From Malurus cyaneus samueli (Eukaryota; Chordata; Aves; Passeriformes; Maluridae), in contig CM019218.1 in NCBI GenBank assembly GCA_009741485.1, positions 40,441,358 through 40,505,357 on the forward strand: 64,000 bases of DNA, given 5' to 3'. The notes beneath the pieces are model-generated. The model did not search any database. It saw only the letters and a program-made list of their open reading frames with translations, and was not told the DNA's origin. Each line of letters opens with the position of its first letter. Positions within the stretch are counted from its first letter, which is position 1. A program made the position numbers and the translations under genes. Positions 15,101-25,583 of this stretch are shown here, one piece after another.

Positions 15101-15539
15101 CAGCAACCATCTGAGATGTTTTATTGGTTTAGAACCTGGTTTTGAAAGGCTCTTCTTTAAGCTGTGACTCCTAGACTTACCAGACTACAGCTAGAGCTAT
15201 TAATTTCCCACTGGAAAAAACAAGACACTTGAAAACACAAGCACATCGTTACTAACATACTGCTCATCTGTCTGAATCCAGAGTCCTGCTTACAGAGAAG
15301 AACACTACCCCTTGCATGGGCTGTTTGCTGGAAATACAGCTGCATTAAGATGAGTGGTGCCTCAGATGCCAGGCATGTCTGGAGTTACCAAACCATCACC
15401 AGTGTGCTGCTAGGGAGAGCCTTTCCCAACCTGCCACTTCAGAAAAGGGACACTTAGTAGCTTCTTCCCACTGGCTGCCTAAAGACAGTGAGCAGAGACT
15501 CAAGTAGCTGGTCAAGCCTCAACAGTGCAGCCAGACCTT
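9136..15539. other. Intergenic stretch with a GC-richer patch at 10550-11500
   Basis: The patch at 10550-11500 is GC-richer than its surroundings and is open on both strands (plus strand 10915-11436, 173 codons; minus strand 10959-11375, 138 codons). Neither product resembles a known family. The rest is plain AT-rich DNA. Confidence 0.55.
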
Positions 15540-15962
15540 CTCCATGATGGCAAGCTTTGGGACAAAATTACCAGGAACAGTTTCAGCAATTGGGCAGCCA
15601 CAGGACCAAGGCAGTGATTGTCTCCCTGTACTGGGCACTGGTGAGGCCAAATCTTAAGTGCTGTGTCCAGTTCTGGGCCCCTCACTACAGGAAAGACACT
15701 GAGGTGCTGCAGTGTGTCCAGAGAAGGGCAGTAAAAAAAGGGTCTGGAGCACAAGTGCTGTGAGGAGCAACTGAGGGAGCTGGGGATGTTTAGCCTGGAG
15801 AAAAGGAGACTCAAGGGAGACCTTACCGCTCCCTACAATTGCCTGAAAGGAGGTGTAGCCAGGTGGGCTTTGGCCTCTTCTCCCAGGTAACAAGTGACAG
15901 GATGGGAGGAAATGGCCTGAAGTTGTGCTAAGGGAGGTTTAGATTGGATATTAGGCAAATGT
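15540..15962 (+). mobile_element. CR1 LINE fragment, intergenic, 3'-truncated
   Basis: The plus strand carries recognisable CR1 sequence from the end of ORF2. It includes the segment encoding [25 protein letters not shown], followed by GTCCAGAGAAGGGCAG, TTTAGCCTGGAGAAAAGGAG and TTTAGATTGGATATTAGG. The homology stops before the CR1 3' terminal octamer repeats. Frame breaks show that it is dead. The left boundary is approximate. Confidence 0.9.
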
Positions 15963-16625
15963 TTGGCTGTGAAAATAGCCCATGAAATTTCAGGTTACTT
16001 TAATTCCGTGAATCCCATTCCATCAGCTGGGCACCGTAAAGCAGTCGTGTAAGCTGAAGAGAAACATGGGCAGAAGGCAGTCTGCAGACTGAGCATGCAC
16101 AGGAGCACAGACCTTCACCAAAGGGACATGTAATATGAAGCTGACAGGAGAGATCTAACCACAGGCACGAATAAGATCCAAAATTCTTCAGGGCATCTTA
16201 ATAACTCTCAGACTAAACACAGATAAAGGCAGACAGATCCTTTAGCATTTTCCTAACAGTTGATAGTGGTGAGGGAAAGCCTCCTCATAGCCTTAGGGAT
16301 CCTTCATAGGTGACTGATGGTGTGAAGTCAGACACTCTGCAAAGAGTAGAGTATAAGCCTGTTTCCAGATGACAATTCACGTTCTTATGCCCCCTTCCCC
16401 TTCATTTCCTCCCCTTTGCCTTTCGACCTATCACAGTCCATTTGGTAAAAATGATAAGGGCTGCCTCTGTTTAAAGAGATACTTAGATCCCATAATGTGG
16501 TTTAAGGGCTTTCAGACAGACATGCTCCTGGGGCTGCCACAGAGGCTCAGCTACCATCCTCAGTCACTGTGAGAGGGCTGAAGTCCAAAGCCCTTGTCTT
16601 GAGCATATCTAGGAATCCAAGATTT

Positions 16626-16639
16626 CCCCCCCCCTCCCC
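16626..16639. repeat. C-rich homopolymer tract
   Basis: Nine C, one T and four C in succession. Intergenic; prone to sequencing or replication slippage. Confidence 0.85.
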
Positions 16640-16830
16640 TACAGATCCTTGATACTGGCTACAGGCAATTGCAGAATGCCAAATCAGACTGTATTCACTG
16701 AAATAAATGCCTTTTCTTCAAAGGAATGTAAAACCCTTGGACGTGCCTGTGCAGGCATGTCCTGCATCACTGGGAAGTGATGCATAACCCCTGGAGCTGC
16801 TGGTGCTACCAGTGCACCGTGCAGCAGGAT

Positions 16831-16858
16831 TAACCCCACTCTGCTCACAGTGGGGTTA
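16831..16858. repeat. Perfect 10-bp hairpin, 8-nt loop
   Basis: TAACCCCACT and AGTGGGGTTA flank the loop CTGCTCAC. Intergenic, with no transcript evidence. Confidence 0.88.
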
Positions 16859-17997
16859 TAAGGCTCAATACCCAGCAGCTGAAGGGAGGCTCACCCTGAC
16901 ACAGTGGTCTGGCCTTCAGCTCTCACCTGAGCTGGGATCTCACCATGCACATGGCACACACACACCCCAGGAAAGAAACCAAGAGCAGGTGCTGCCTGGA
17001 TGGGGGTAGCAAGCAGCAATGCTATTAGCACTCCAACCGTCCCCCTTTTCCTCCCCAGCCACACCCTCATCCTCTTAGGGTTTTGCATTTGGTCTTCTGT
17101 CTTGGTGTCACACCACACCTTGTCCTTAGAGCCCAGAGCAGCTCAAAGCCCATCTCGCTGAGCACAGCAAGCATTTCTCTAAACTGCACCTGGTCCTGTG
17201 CTGGAAACAGCTCCTCTGCTTACTTCATCAGATTAAACACAGAACATGCTATCAGCACATTGGCAGGTTCCTAATATCTTTGCTGGTAGGCTTTAATGGC
17301 CTCAGGTCTTCTAAGGCATTTCATTCATCTGGTGACTGTCAGGCTGCAGGAGCACCGGGGTGCTCTCCCCGCACATCCCCTTCCTCAAAGCAGAGATAAG
17401 AGCACAGCTATTTTAAAAGCAGGAGGTGAGATGAAAGCACTCACTTTAGTTAGGATGCTGCTGCCATTCCATAATTAACTTCACCTAAATTTTCAAAGGA
17501 AGAAAAAGAAGCCATTCAAAAATCATTTTGAATCACTCTCTCGCCCACGTTAGCCATCTCGTTCTTGATATCAAGAAAAGAAAGTGGGGACTTCTTTTCT
17601 TTTTTTAATAGTATTACCCTTCAAAGCACTGTCTTGAGCTAATTTTTCAAATGCCAGCACGAAAGGCAGGCAGGTCACACTCTTCTCTCTGTAGTTCCTT
17701 GTATCACTTTGAGCTACCTATAAACTCAGGGTCAAAATGACATTTTCCCCTCCCACCTCCTCTCCCTTCTTTCACCAGTTCCATAAAGCAGAAAATGTTG
17801 GTGCCAGCCACCTGACAAAGTGTTCCTTCAGGACCTGTGGTAACCTGTGGCCCTCCTCTCCAAACACTGTAATCCCAGCGTGCACCTTTAAAGCAGCATT
17901 ATTTACAGCAACCCATTTCCAGTACACCCCCCAGCTTCCTTCTGGGAGACATTCACAGGCCACATGTTTGTTATCCTACAACCTTCCTTGGCAGAAA

Positions 17998-18021
17998 CCT
18001 ACAGAAATACCTACAGAAATA
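17998..18021. repeat. 12-bp tandem repeat, two copies
   Basis: CCTACAGAAATA occurs twice in a row. Confidence 0.8.
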
Positions 18022-19134
18022 CCTACTCTACGTTAAGACCCAGATCGGAACCTTGCTCTACAGCAAAATCCTCCTCCATGTGAAGAGCTATACAGAGTAA
18101 CTGTTTCTATGAGTCTGCAGAAATAATATGGCTAACAAATACCTACAAGTCAGAGGAAAATAAGGAATTCAAACATTTGTTTGTGATCACTGGAAGATTT
18201 TTTTTCTTTTTTGCAGAAAGAAAAAGAACTTGAAACAGGTACCTGCCTGTCCAGACTTACCTCTTTTTTCCCCTCCTCAAATCTGCAAAAAGTCTTCAGT
18301 TAAACAGAACAGATTTAAAAGATTTCGAATATATAGATAAAACACTATCCAGTGGTTAGGAAGCTGGATCTTTGAAGTCAGGTTCTGTTATTCCTGAAAC
18401 TTTTGATGTCTCTCCTTGTCTCAGGTGTCACTACCTAAAAACCAGTGCAAATCTTCCTCCTATCCCTGCAATGGATAAAAAGGAAGTGAGAGGGATTAGT
18501 TGCTTTAGAAACATGACTTAAACAAAACAGCCAAAGGATTTCTATGAAGCTTCCCAAAGGAAGCTGACAATTAGTGAGAATAATTTTCACATATTTCAGG
18601 TATCAGATACCAGACAGAGCAACTCATATTACCAAACCTGAAACAACCATTGCTTTCTCCTGTGAGTGCTGCACTTGCAGCTCCACTTGGGAACACAGTG
18701 CAGGAATTTCTAACCCTGAGGTGAAGCCAGCTCCTAGAGACTGGCCTTGCTGATGAAGATCTGCTGCATCTCTCAGATGCATAGGTTTGTTGCTTTTTTC
18801 TTTCCCTGTAAAAGCTCAGGTGCAATTTTACGTAATTCATGTCTTAACCAGCATATCTAACACAACACCTTGCAAGTGGATTTGTAAGCTAGCTCCTTTA
18901 TTTCTGAAGCAAAGCACTCTCCAAATTCACTTTGGGTAATTCATTGGTTCTGCTAACTCTGCTCTGCACAGACTGCCAAGGGAGAACAATAAATACAGCA
19001 ACAGATGCATGGAGAATTTTTGCTCTTGACTATGCATTGTATTTGAGTAAACAGAAATTAGCAAAGGAGCAGCCAAATATCAACCATACTTCCTTAGTCT
19101 GCAAATTCATTTACTGTGCAGCATTTAAATTTTA

Positions 19135-19150
19135 TACATATATATGTATA
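19135..19150. repeat. AT-rich palindrome
   Basis: ATACATATATATGTAT is close to a perfect palindrome in an AT-rich intergenic stretch. Probably a simple-sequence product. Confidence 0.6.
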
Positions 19151-20971
19151 TCCGTGTCCTCTCCTTACCCCACACCTCTGCAAGACAGTGCTACTTTGGA
19201 TGCAGCGTTGGGTGAGGAATGTCTGGAATGTTTTATGAAATAACTCTGTCACAAACAAATGAGAAAAAAAATCTACTCTGTCAAACACAACATCATACTT
19301 CTTCATCACTATGCTGCAGCAAGACTCGCATCTGTCAAGGAAATAGCAGGTATTCCAGATAAATGTAAGAGACTCAGATCCATTGAGTCAAATTGATGGT
19401 GCTGGGTGCTGCTCTAGAACTGAGAGGTTTGGGTGAAGCCAAGCTGTTACTCTTGTTGTTTCTGCACAGGTGAGCATTACTGTACTTTGGTGCTGAAAAA
19501 TGATGCTGGTTTAAAATTGAAGGAGTTACAGGCTGTGGTATCAAATCATGAGAGATGAAAGGTTTTACCTGAGGGCAACTAATCAGAATTAACCTTAGGT
19601 AAGACAAGACTAGGAAAAAAAAGAAAAAGCCACCTGTAGAGTGGCTGTTGGGAAGCACAGAGGAAGTGATGGTCCCAAATCAGTTCTCAGAGAATGGGGG
19701 TCTTGTGCATGGTATCCAGCATCAAAGCAACTGCATGACTGAAACACTTGGTATTCATTCCCACAGAAATGCTAAGGGTCAGATCAGACCCAAACCTGCT
19801 CTACCTCATCTTCTCCAGCAATTCCCGCAATAAGACTGTAAGGAATACTACTGGAATTTTGGGAAGCAGAGAATCATGTTTCAATTTATCTATTCACAGT
19901 ATCCTTGGCAGGTAAACAGAAAAGCTAATTCACTAGAGAGATCAATCCAGTACTTTTCCAAAGTGCTTTATGCAATATGCATACCCTCAACTCTGCTTTG
20001 AAAAGCGAAGAGTGGTGAATTTCCACATGAAGATGTCTTTGCTTCAATTAATAACAGCACATCATTTTGGACAACAGCTCCCCAAACAGTGTAAAGCTGC
20101 TTAGTTCTTTCTCCAACAGATAACTGAGGCTGACTGATTAACAGACTGCTTGTAAACCATCAAGAAAAGATGCTGCTCTCAGAAATCACTGCTGCCTATT
20201 TAATTTTTAAAGTGTAAAAATTAGGATCTTTAAACAAATCAGAGAGAATAAAAAAGATTCATTAGGGATCTTAGCTGGAGAGTATAGTATTTATTATCAA
20301 CACTTTTTCAAGCGTAGCTCTTGCTGGGATGTGACTGTATGAGCCAGCTCTGAGACCCCAATATTCTCTCCCCTGCAGAGAGCCCATTGTGGCAGCCTCA
20401 ACAACTCCATCTGCCTTGTGCCACTGGTGTTAGATTCTGGATCCACAGCTATTTTGGGGCAGTTTGCCAGCACCAAAGAAACATTTCCATCTTGGAGAAT
20501 AGTCACGAAAGTGGAATATGTCAACCTCTATACTTATATTCAGCTATTTGGACATAACATCTGAATAAGTTCTCCTTAGTCTGAGAAAATATCAGGACTG
20601 CTTCTTACAGCAATCCTTCGAGTGACAGGATTCTGACAAGAAGTGCACCTAGGTTTGGTTCCCCTGCTTCAGATGCCTCATCTTGATAGCACCAACAGGA
20701 TGGCAAAATGAGAAGTTACGAAATTAGGCAATTTTCATTTGTATAAATATGGAGATATATGGATCAGTGTATTTTTATAAGCACAGGTATATGTGGGTTG
20801 CCAATATTATGTTGTTTCAAAAATGTATTTAAAACTCACAAAGAGTTAACAAAACTTAACATGGAATGCAAAAGAAGTAGGAAGCCTCATGTAGGAGGGT
20901 ACAAAACTGTAACAACTGAGACATCATGAGACAGGGATGTGCTCACTTGTGAACAGTATTAAAACACCAAT

Positions 20972-20977
20972 TTTATT
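20972..20977 (-). promoter_or_regulatory. LDLRAD3: Probable distal polyadenylation signal of LDLRAD3
   Basis: The minus strand reads CCTGAATAAAATTGGTGTTT: a canonical AATAAA hexamer followed within a few bases by a GT-rich stretch. This is the best poly(A) signal downstream of the stop codon by hexamer plus downstream context. Cleavage would be expected around 20950-20960. Confidence 0.6.
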
Positions 20978-21119
20978 CAGGAATACAGAATACATTTTTG
21001 AAGATTTCCAGTTTACAAAAGTTTAAGACAAGGTTGGCTTTCAACATATAACCTCCTTTAAAGCATTTAAGTAACTTCTCCATTTTAAGTTGACAAAACC
21101 CCTCAAATCAGAGAAATAG

Positions 21120-21134
21120 AAAAAAAAAAAAAAG
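21120..21134. repeat. A15 homopolymer (U-rich in the LDLRAD3 transcript)
   Basis: Fifteen consecutive A on the plus strand inside the inferred 3'UTR. On the minus strand this is a T run, so it is not a poly(A) tail relic of that transcript. Confidence 0.9.
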
Positions 21135-21928
21135 GAAAAATGAAGGCCACAGTCCTGTACTGGGATGCATTCAGGCAGCATCCAGCACAGTATTGAAATT
21201 CTTTCTGCAGGCTATAGTTTAGTCCATGGGTGTAATATAACCTTGTGTTGATAAAAAAAATATTGCAGAACTAGTAAGAACTGCAAGAAAAGCCCTTGTC
21301 TTACCATTTTAGTTCCAGGCATTATATGCAAAGTAGCTTCCAGTAAGCAACAGTTAAAAACAGTACTTGTCATTTGATCACCACATTAAAATACAGCATT
21401 AAATTTTTTCTTCATTTATACAATTTTAAATATTCATTAAAAACCAGAATCAGTGTCCCTGCATCCTTTTCATCGTTAATAGTTTTTCTTATCTACTAAA
21501 ACCATTTGTCTTTGCTAAGATGTCTAAAAGTAAAGAGCACAAGATTAACAAGCAGCAGCATTAATTAAAGTGAGAGTCATCTCTTTCTCCACTCAGTTTC
21601 TTAATCTATCACAAGGGCCCTATTAGCTGTATCAAAGTGAAGTGCTGTAAATAAAACTGATATGGCTTAAAAGTAGAGAAAAAGGAATGCAGAGTTATTT
21701 AAAAATTGCAATGCAGTCAGTGCTGTTGTGTATGCCACTGCAGACAAGAGCCAAGAGACTTCTACAAAGGCTCACTTTCAAAAGCATTACTGCCAGTTTT
21801 CCACTTCCAGTAGCAGAGACATAGATGGTAATTTGCCTTACAAGGAACTTCAGATTATTATCAAGTGGAATCACTAATGGCTTAATTTTACATACGCAGC
21901 ACTCTGATTTCAGCAAAGGTTACAGAAT

Positions 21929-21934
21929 TTTATT
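21929..21934 (-). promoter_or_regulatory. LDLRAD3: Possible proximal polyadenylation signal
   Basis: The minus strand reads AAACAAATAAAATTCTGTAA, a second canonical hexamer about 1 kb before the distal one, with TTCTGT and GTGCTG downstream. It would give a 3'UTR of about 3.4 kb. Its use cannot be judged from sequence alone. Confidence 0.35.
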
Positions 21935-24265
21935 TGTTTTTAAGTGACCTTCTTTCCAGCATGCCTTCATTTACCTCAAATAGTCATTTCTTCAAACTCT
22001 TTTGTTCAAATAAATTATTAGCTGTACTGAGGAGAACTACTCAATACAGTGGTCACCATTCACTACTGATGTGGAAATAGAATTTGGCTCTGGAACAAAA
22101 CTTAAATTGATTTTACTTTTGTAAGAATGGGTCTTTCAAATCATATCAATTTGTTTATAAATATTAAGTAGAAAGGAAAGCTCTTCGGTGACTAACATCA
22201 AACTAGAAGGTTAAGAGCAATTGCAAACAATAGGATGATCAATTCCAATTTTACCTGCTACTAAAAAGAAACCATACCATGTGGTATTGGATGAACATTT
22301 AACTTCAGCCTTAAAAGCTGCAGGATTTTCAATGAAATATTTAATTTCATCAAAACATTCCCCAAGGATTCCACTGAATAATGCAGCATAGCACTGTATT
22401 AACACGCTAGAAGTGACACATCATAAACAATTTCTGTGTGATACTACAGCAGTTTCCAAAGAAACCAGCCTAGCAAACCTGTTCTACAAACCAGAAAACT
22501 GGAGCAAGATGAGCCACCCCAAATTTTCTCATGTGTTTTTGGAACAAGGCACTGAACTGTTGCAGTCCTCAAAGTTCAGTGATCCCCATGAGTAACAATG
22601 AAGAGGAAGACAAGACTTGTCACTCTTTTTGGATCTCTAGATAATAACATTTAACAACACCCAGAAATGCAGGTAACAGTTTCTTCAATCAACATTCAAA
22701 CAGAAAGGCACAATCTCTTTTTAATTTGTGTTCTCAAAACCTAAAAGATTCCTATACAAAGATAAATATACCCTTAGCTGGAAGGGAAAACACACCATTT
22801 AGAATGTTTTTTTTCCCACTTCTCAGCAACACACCACAATGTTTTTCAAATGCCATGGGCTCGTAATGTTTGGTTTGCACACACTGGTGTCTTAGAACAC
22901 ACATGGTGAAATTCAATCCCCTGTGGAAGGCTTGTTTGAGGGATATTGGACACAATGATTTAGTTTCACAGCCTTAGGCCACTTTAAAATTAGAATGATA
23001 TCTAATTCCAATAAAACTACTGCAAACTCTTCAGTGGTATGTTTGCAAGGCCAATATAAAGTTTCTATAACTGTGACAGAAAACCATTATGGTTAATTCT
23101 GATACAGGATAACATAGCTCTCTTACAGAGGCCAAGCAGAACCTTAATAAAAGGTAAGAGGGACAGTGGGGTCCAGGGATCATGAGAGATGCCCCTGCAC
23201 CCACCTGTACTATTACCTCATTCATGTATTTGAGTCTTATCTACCTGCAAAATAAAGAATAACTGTCTGCTGTGTGACAATGACAGCAGTCAGCCTATGA
23301 CCTTGGTCAGTCAGTAATAAAGCTCAATCCTCCTTTGTGCAGGACAGCATAATTACATTGCTTGAGTTCTCAGCAAGGATGAGATCTGATCCACTCTTGG
23401 ACATTACTTGACAAGGACCTAGGAACATCTTCACCAACACACTTCACCCCAGGCTGCCAAAGCCTGCAAGGAAAGGCTGCCCTTAATCTGCTTCCAAAGT
23501 CAGCCCAGCCCATCAGCATTAGGATTCTCCAGGACTCCCCAGCATGTCCTCAGACCTGGAATGACCTGTGCTTGTAAATCTATGTGGTCCTGCCTCTTGC
23601 GTATCGTGGCAATAGACTCCACAGCTGGAAATGAAGAATAGAAAAAAACACTCCCCACAGCCCCACCCAAAAATTCAGGTGTATTTATGAGAATCAAGAC
23701 TGAACTTGAGTTGTCCCTTTACCTACACGCCAAATTCTTGGGCTCTAAGCATATAACCTTTGGGTAAAAGAATCTCAGAAAGATGGGGAGGAAACAAGCA
23801 GAAGGTGTGGGCAGACAGCTTCCTTCACTTCCTTAAAACAGCAAGGTCTGTTTAATGACATTGTTCTTTTACACAGGAGTGGGAAATGTGCGATAGACAA
23901 ATATAAATAATTTTGAAGGCAAATTTCTCCTTGGGCAAGAGGAAGACACTGCATTGCTTCCTGTACACTGAGCACAAGCATGGCACTGCAGTGGCATTTA
24001 AATTCACAGCTTCTCCCCTTTTGCTACTCTGAAAACCTTCACCTCTGAGGTGCTTTCACTGGGGTGATTCAACAAGGTGCATTGAAACACATCTGACAGG
24101 AGGCCATTACAAGACTTAGGGCAGAACAGACACAAATAACTGTGCTTTTCTGCAGAAGATAGAATTTCAAGCAAATGAATGTGAATAATGCTAACTTTGT
24201 AAAAACCAGTGAGTTTATCCAAAATGAAACTTGGACAGTTTAGAGTTCTTGTGGTGCAGTAGAAC

Positions 24266-24340
24266 ACATGTGATACACTACGTACATACCTACACATGGT
24301 ATTACACACATGTATCCATGCATGTACACATACATGCTGC
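24266..24340 (-). promoter_or_regulatory. UGUA/GCAUG-rich cluster in the 3'UTR
   Basis: In the transcript orientation this block contains many UGUA tetramers, one UGCAUG (24317-24322) and one further GCAUG (24333-24337). These are core motifs for PUM/CFIm-type and RBFOX proteins respectively. The alternating purine-pyrimidine character could instead be a decayed CA/TA repeat. Confidence 0.3.
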
Positions 24341-24982
24341 AGATGGGATGACAAGCCCAACACCTTTCCCTGCATGACCTGCTTTCAGGTATTTTACAAA
24401 TACAACAAACTAATCATTGACATGAAAGCTTTCTGTGCTAGGTGTTTGCTTCACACCAGTTTTGGTGTTGAAGATTTAGCTGAAACAATTTGGGATTTTG
24501 TTTTGTCGTTTAATTGTGGGAGATTAAGAGGGAACACATGGAGTAATGTTTTGCCACACAGGAAAATAAGTCTTTCTCTGTTGTTTTGAGAAGCTTCAGT
24601 GCCTCTGTACTCAGCCCTGATGTTTGAGCCAGGCCAGCCTTTGTGGTGTTGCTGAGACAACCCATGCAAAATCTGGCCTACATACTGGCATCTGGGAAAA
24701 AAAGCCTTGCTTAGTTAGAGTTGCGGCATCTCACAAACTCCTTCACAGTGAGAATGTTCCACGCCATGCAGAGATGTGTCAAGTAGGAAATTTTCTACAA
24801 TTTGGGCCCTGCCAGGTAGCTGGTGTTGGGCACCAGACCTCCAAGCAGAATGAGTGCCTCTCATGCGCTTCAGTGACCACCAGTTGGCACCAAACAGTAA
24901 GAAGAAACACCTCCCACGTCGACAGGATGGAAGGCAGTCTGAAAACAAAGTCCTTCTGGCACAGTTCTCATGCACAACTTCT

Positions 24983-25020
24983 GTATATATTATACACACA
25001 CATATATACATTCATATACA
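24983..25020. repeat. Compound TA/CA microsatellite in the 3'UTR
   Basis: Alternating TATATATTATACACACACAT then ATATACA units. It lies in the inferred LDLRAD3 3'UTR, about 300 bases past the stop codon. Confidence 0.85.
25003..25010 (-). promoter_or_regulatory. Pumilio-type response element in the 3'UTR
   Basis: The minus strand reads TGTATATA, an exact match to the UGUANAUA element bound by PUM-family RNA-binding proteins. It lies about 310 bases past the stop codon, inside a TA/CA microsatellite, so a chance origin is quite possible. Confidence 0.3.
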
Positions 25021-25318
25021 GTAAGCAGTCCAATAAATACATAACATCAGTTCTTTTGACAAAGCACTGATGTTTCTCTTACTTGTCTAAACCAGAACTT
25101 GTTCACATAAACACTGTGGAGAGCTGATGTGACTCTAGGTTTAACCCTCACTGCTCTGCCTTGGATGAGCCCAAAATGCTGAGCTCAGACATTAACTCAG
25201 TGTGAATTCAAACCAAGTCATAATTCAGGGACATGTCCCCCTGAGACCTATTAGTCCCAGCAGATTAATCCACACAGACACAGTAAATGCCTTCCTGCCA
25301 TCCCAACCACTGGAGCAG

Positions 25319-25577
25319 TTACACTTCTCTTTCAGCAGTGTGGCTGACCAGAGAATCACCCTGATCTCCTGTCCTCTCCAGAAGAGTTCTGTGCCCATCC
25401 ATGCTGCCATGGACATCTCTCGTCCAGCTGTCAGATGTGCCCACTGGACTTTCTGCCATGGGAGTGTCTGTGCTGGCCAAGCTTCCCGAACGAGAGCGGT
25501 AAGGAGGAAGGTCTGGCTGGTTAGGGGGCTCAGATTCGGAACAGTAAGGTGGTGGAGGAAGGTCAAACCAAGGTGGC
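25319..25577 (-). CDS. LDLRAD3: LDLRAD3 last coding exon (C-terminal cytoplasmic tail)
   Basis: This is the terminal coding exon. Its first base completes the Arg codon begun as AG at the end of the transmembrane exon (phase 2 junction). It then reads 85 codons and a TAA stop at 25319-25321. The tail begins [11 protein letters not shown], with a PPPY motif at 25544-25555, followed by [13 protein letters not shown]. This matches the LDLRAD3 signature after LLDQR in mammals, as I recall it. The distal part is Ser/Thr- and acid-rich, low in complexity and poorly conserved, ending HTAEREV. A Cys directly follows PPPY where I recall Ser in human. The tail lies in the cytosol and carries the second of two PPxY sites for HECT ubiquitin ligases. 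The acceptor is a CAGCAG tandem, so a one-residue isoform is possible. The two exons together supply about 201 residues, matching the roughly 195 expected for this part of the 345-residue human protein. Confidence 0.95.
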
Positions 25578-25583
25578 CTGCTG
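25578..25583 (-). promoter_or_regulatory. LDLRAD3: Tandem CAGCAG (NAGNAG) splice acceptor
   Basis: The minus strand reads CTTTCAGCAG before GCCACC. Either AG keeps the frame. The downstream AG gives ...DQ-R-PPWFD, as in the human protein. The upstream AG inserts one Ser (...DQ-S-R-PPWFD). A T-rich tract precedes the pair. Confidence 0.85.

Larger units (their letters stand above)
15963..20949. other. Intergenic stretch between the CR1 fragment and the LDLRAD3 3' end
   Basis: No coding exon, RNA gene or repeat family recognised apart from the C-rich tract, hairpin and short tandem listed separately. A minus-strand AATAAA at 20290-20295 lies just past the inferred transcript end and could be a readthrough poly(A) signal. 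Confidence 0.55.
20950..25318 (-). other. LDLRAD3: LDLRAD3 3' untranslated region (probable extent)
   Basis: From the TAA stop, the minus strand continues with no acceptor-led coding sequence to a canonical AATAAA at 20972-20977 followed by a GT-rich element, so a 3'UTR of about 4.35 kb is inferred. The stretch is AT-rich and contains a 15-base A run on the plus strand (21120-21134, U-rich in the transcript), a TA/CA microsatellite near the stop, a Pumilio-type site and a cluster of UGUA and GCAUG motifs. An internal AATAAA at 21929-21934 could give a shorter form. Plus-strand ORFs of 133 and 148 codons over this region are antisense and not supported as genes. The 3' boundary is an inference, since no transcript evidence is available here. 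Confidence 0.65.

Noticed and set aside
15512..15893. Several ORFs of 68-100 codons around 15.5-15.9 kb
   Set aside because: They fall inside a CR1 fragment. The 68-codon plus-strand frame is the decayed end of CR1 ORF2, and the minus-strand ORFs are antisense to it.
1..20949. COMMD9 or another downstream neighbour of LDLRAD3
   Set aside because: I looked for its C-terminal region on the plus strand and saw nothing. It probably lies left of the window.
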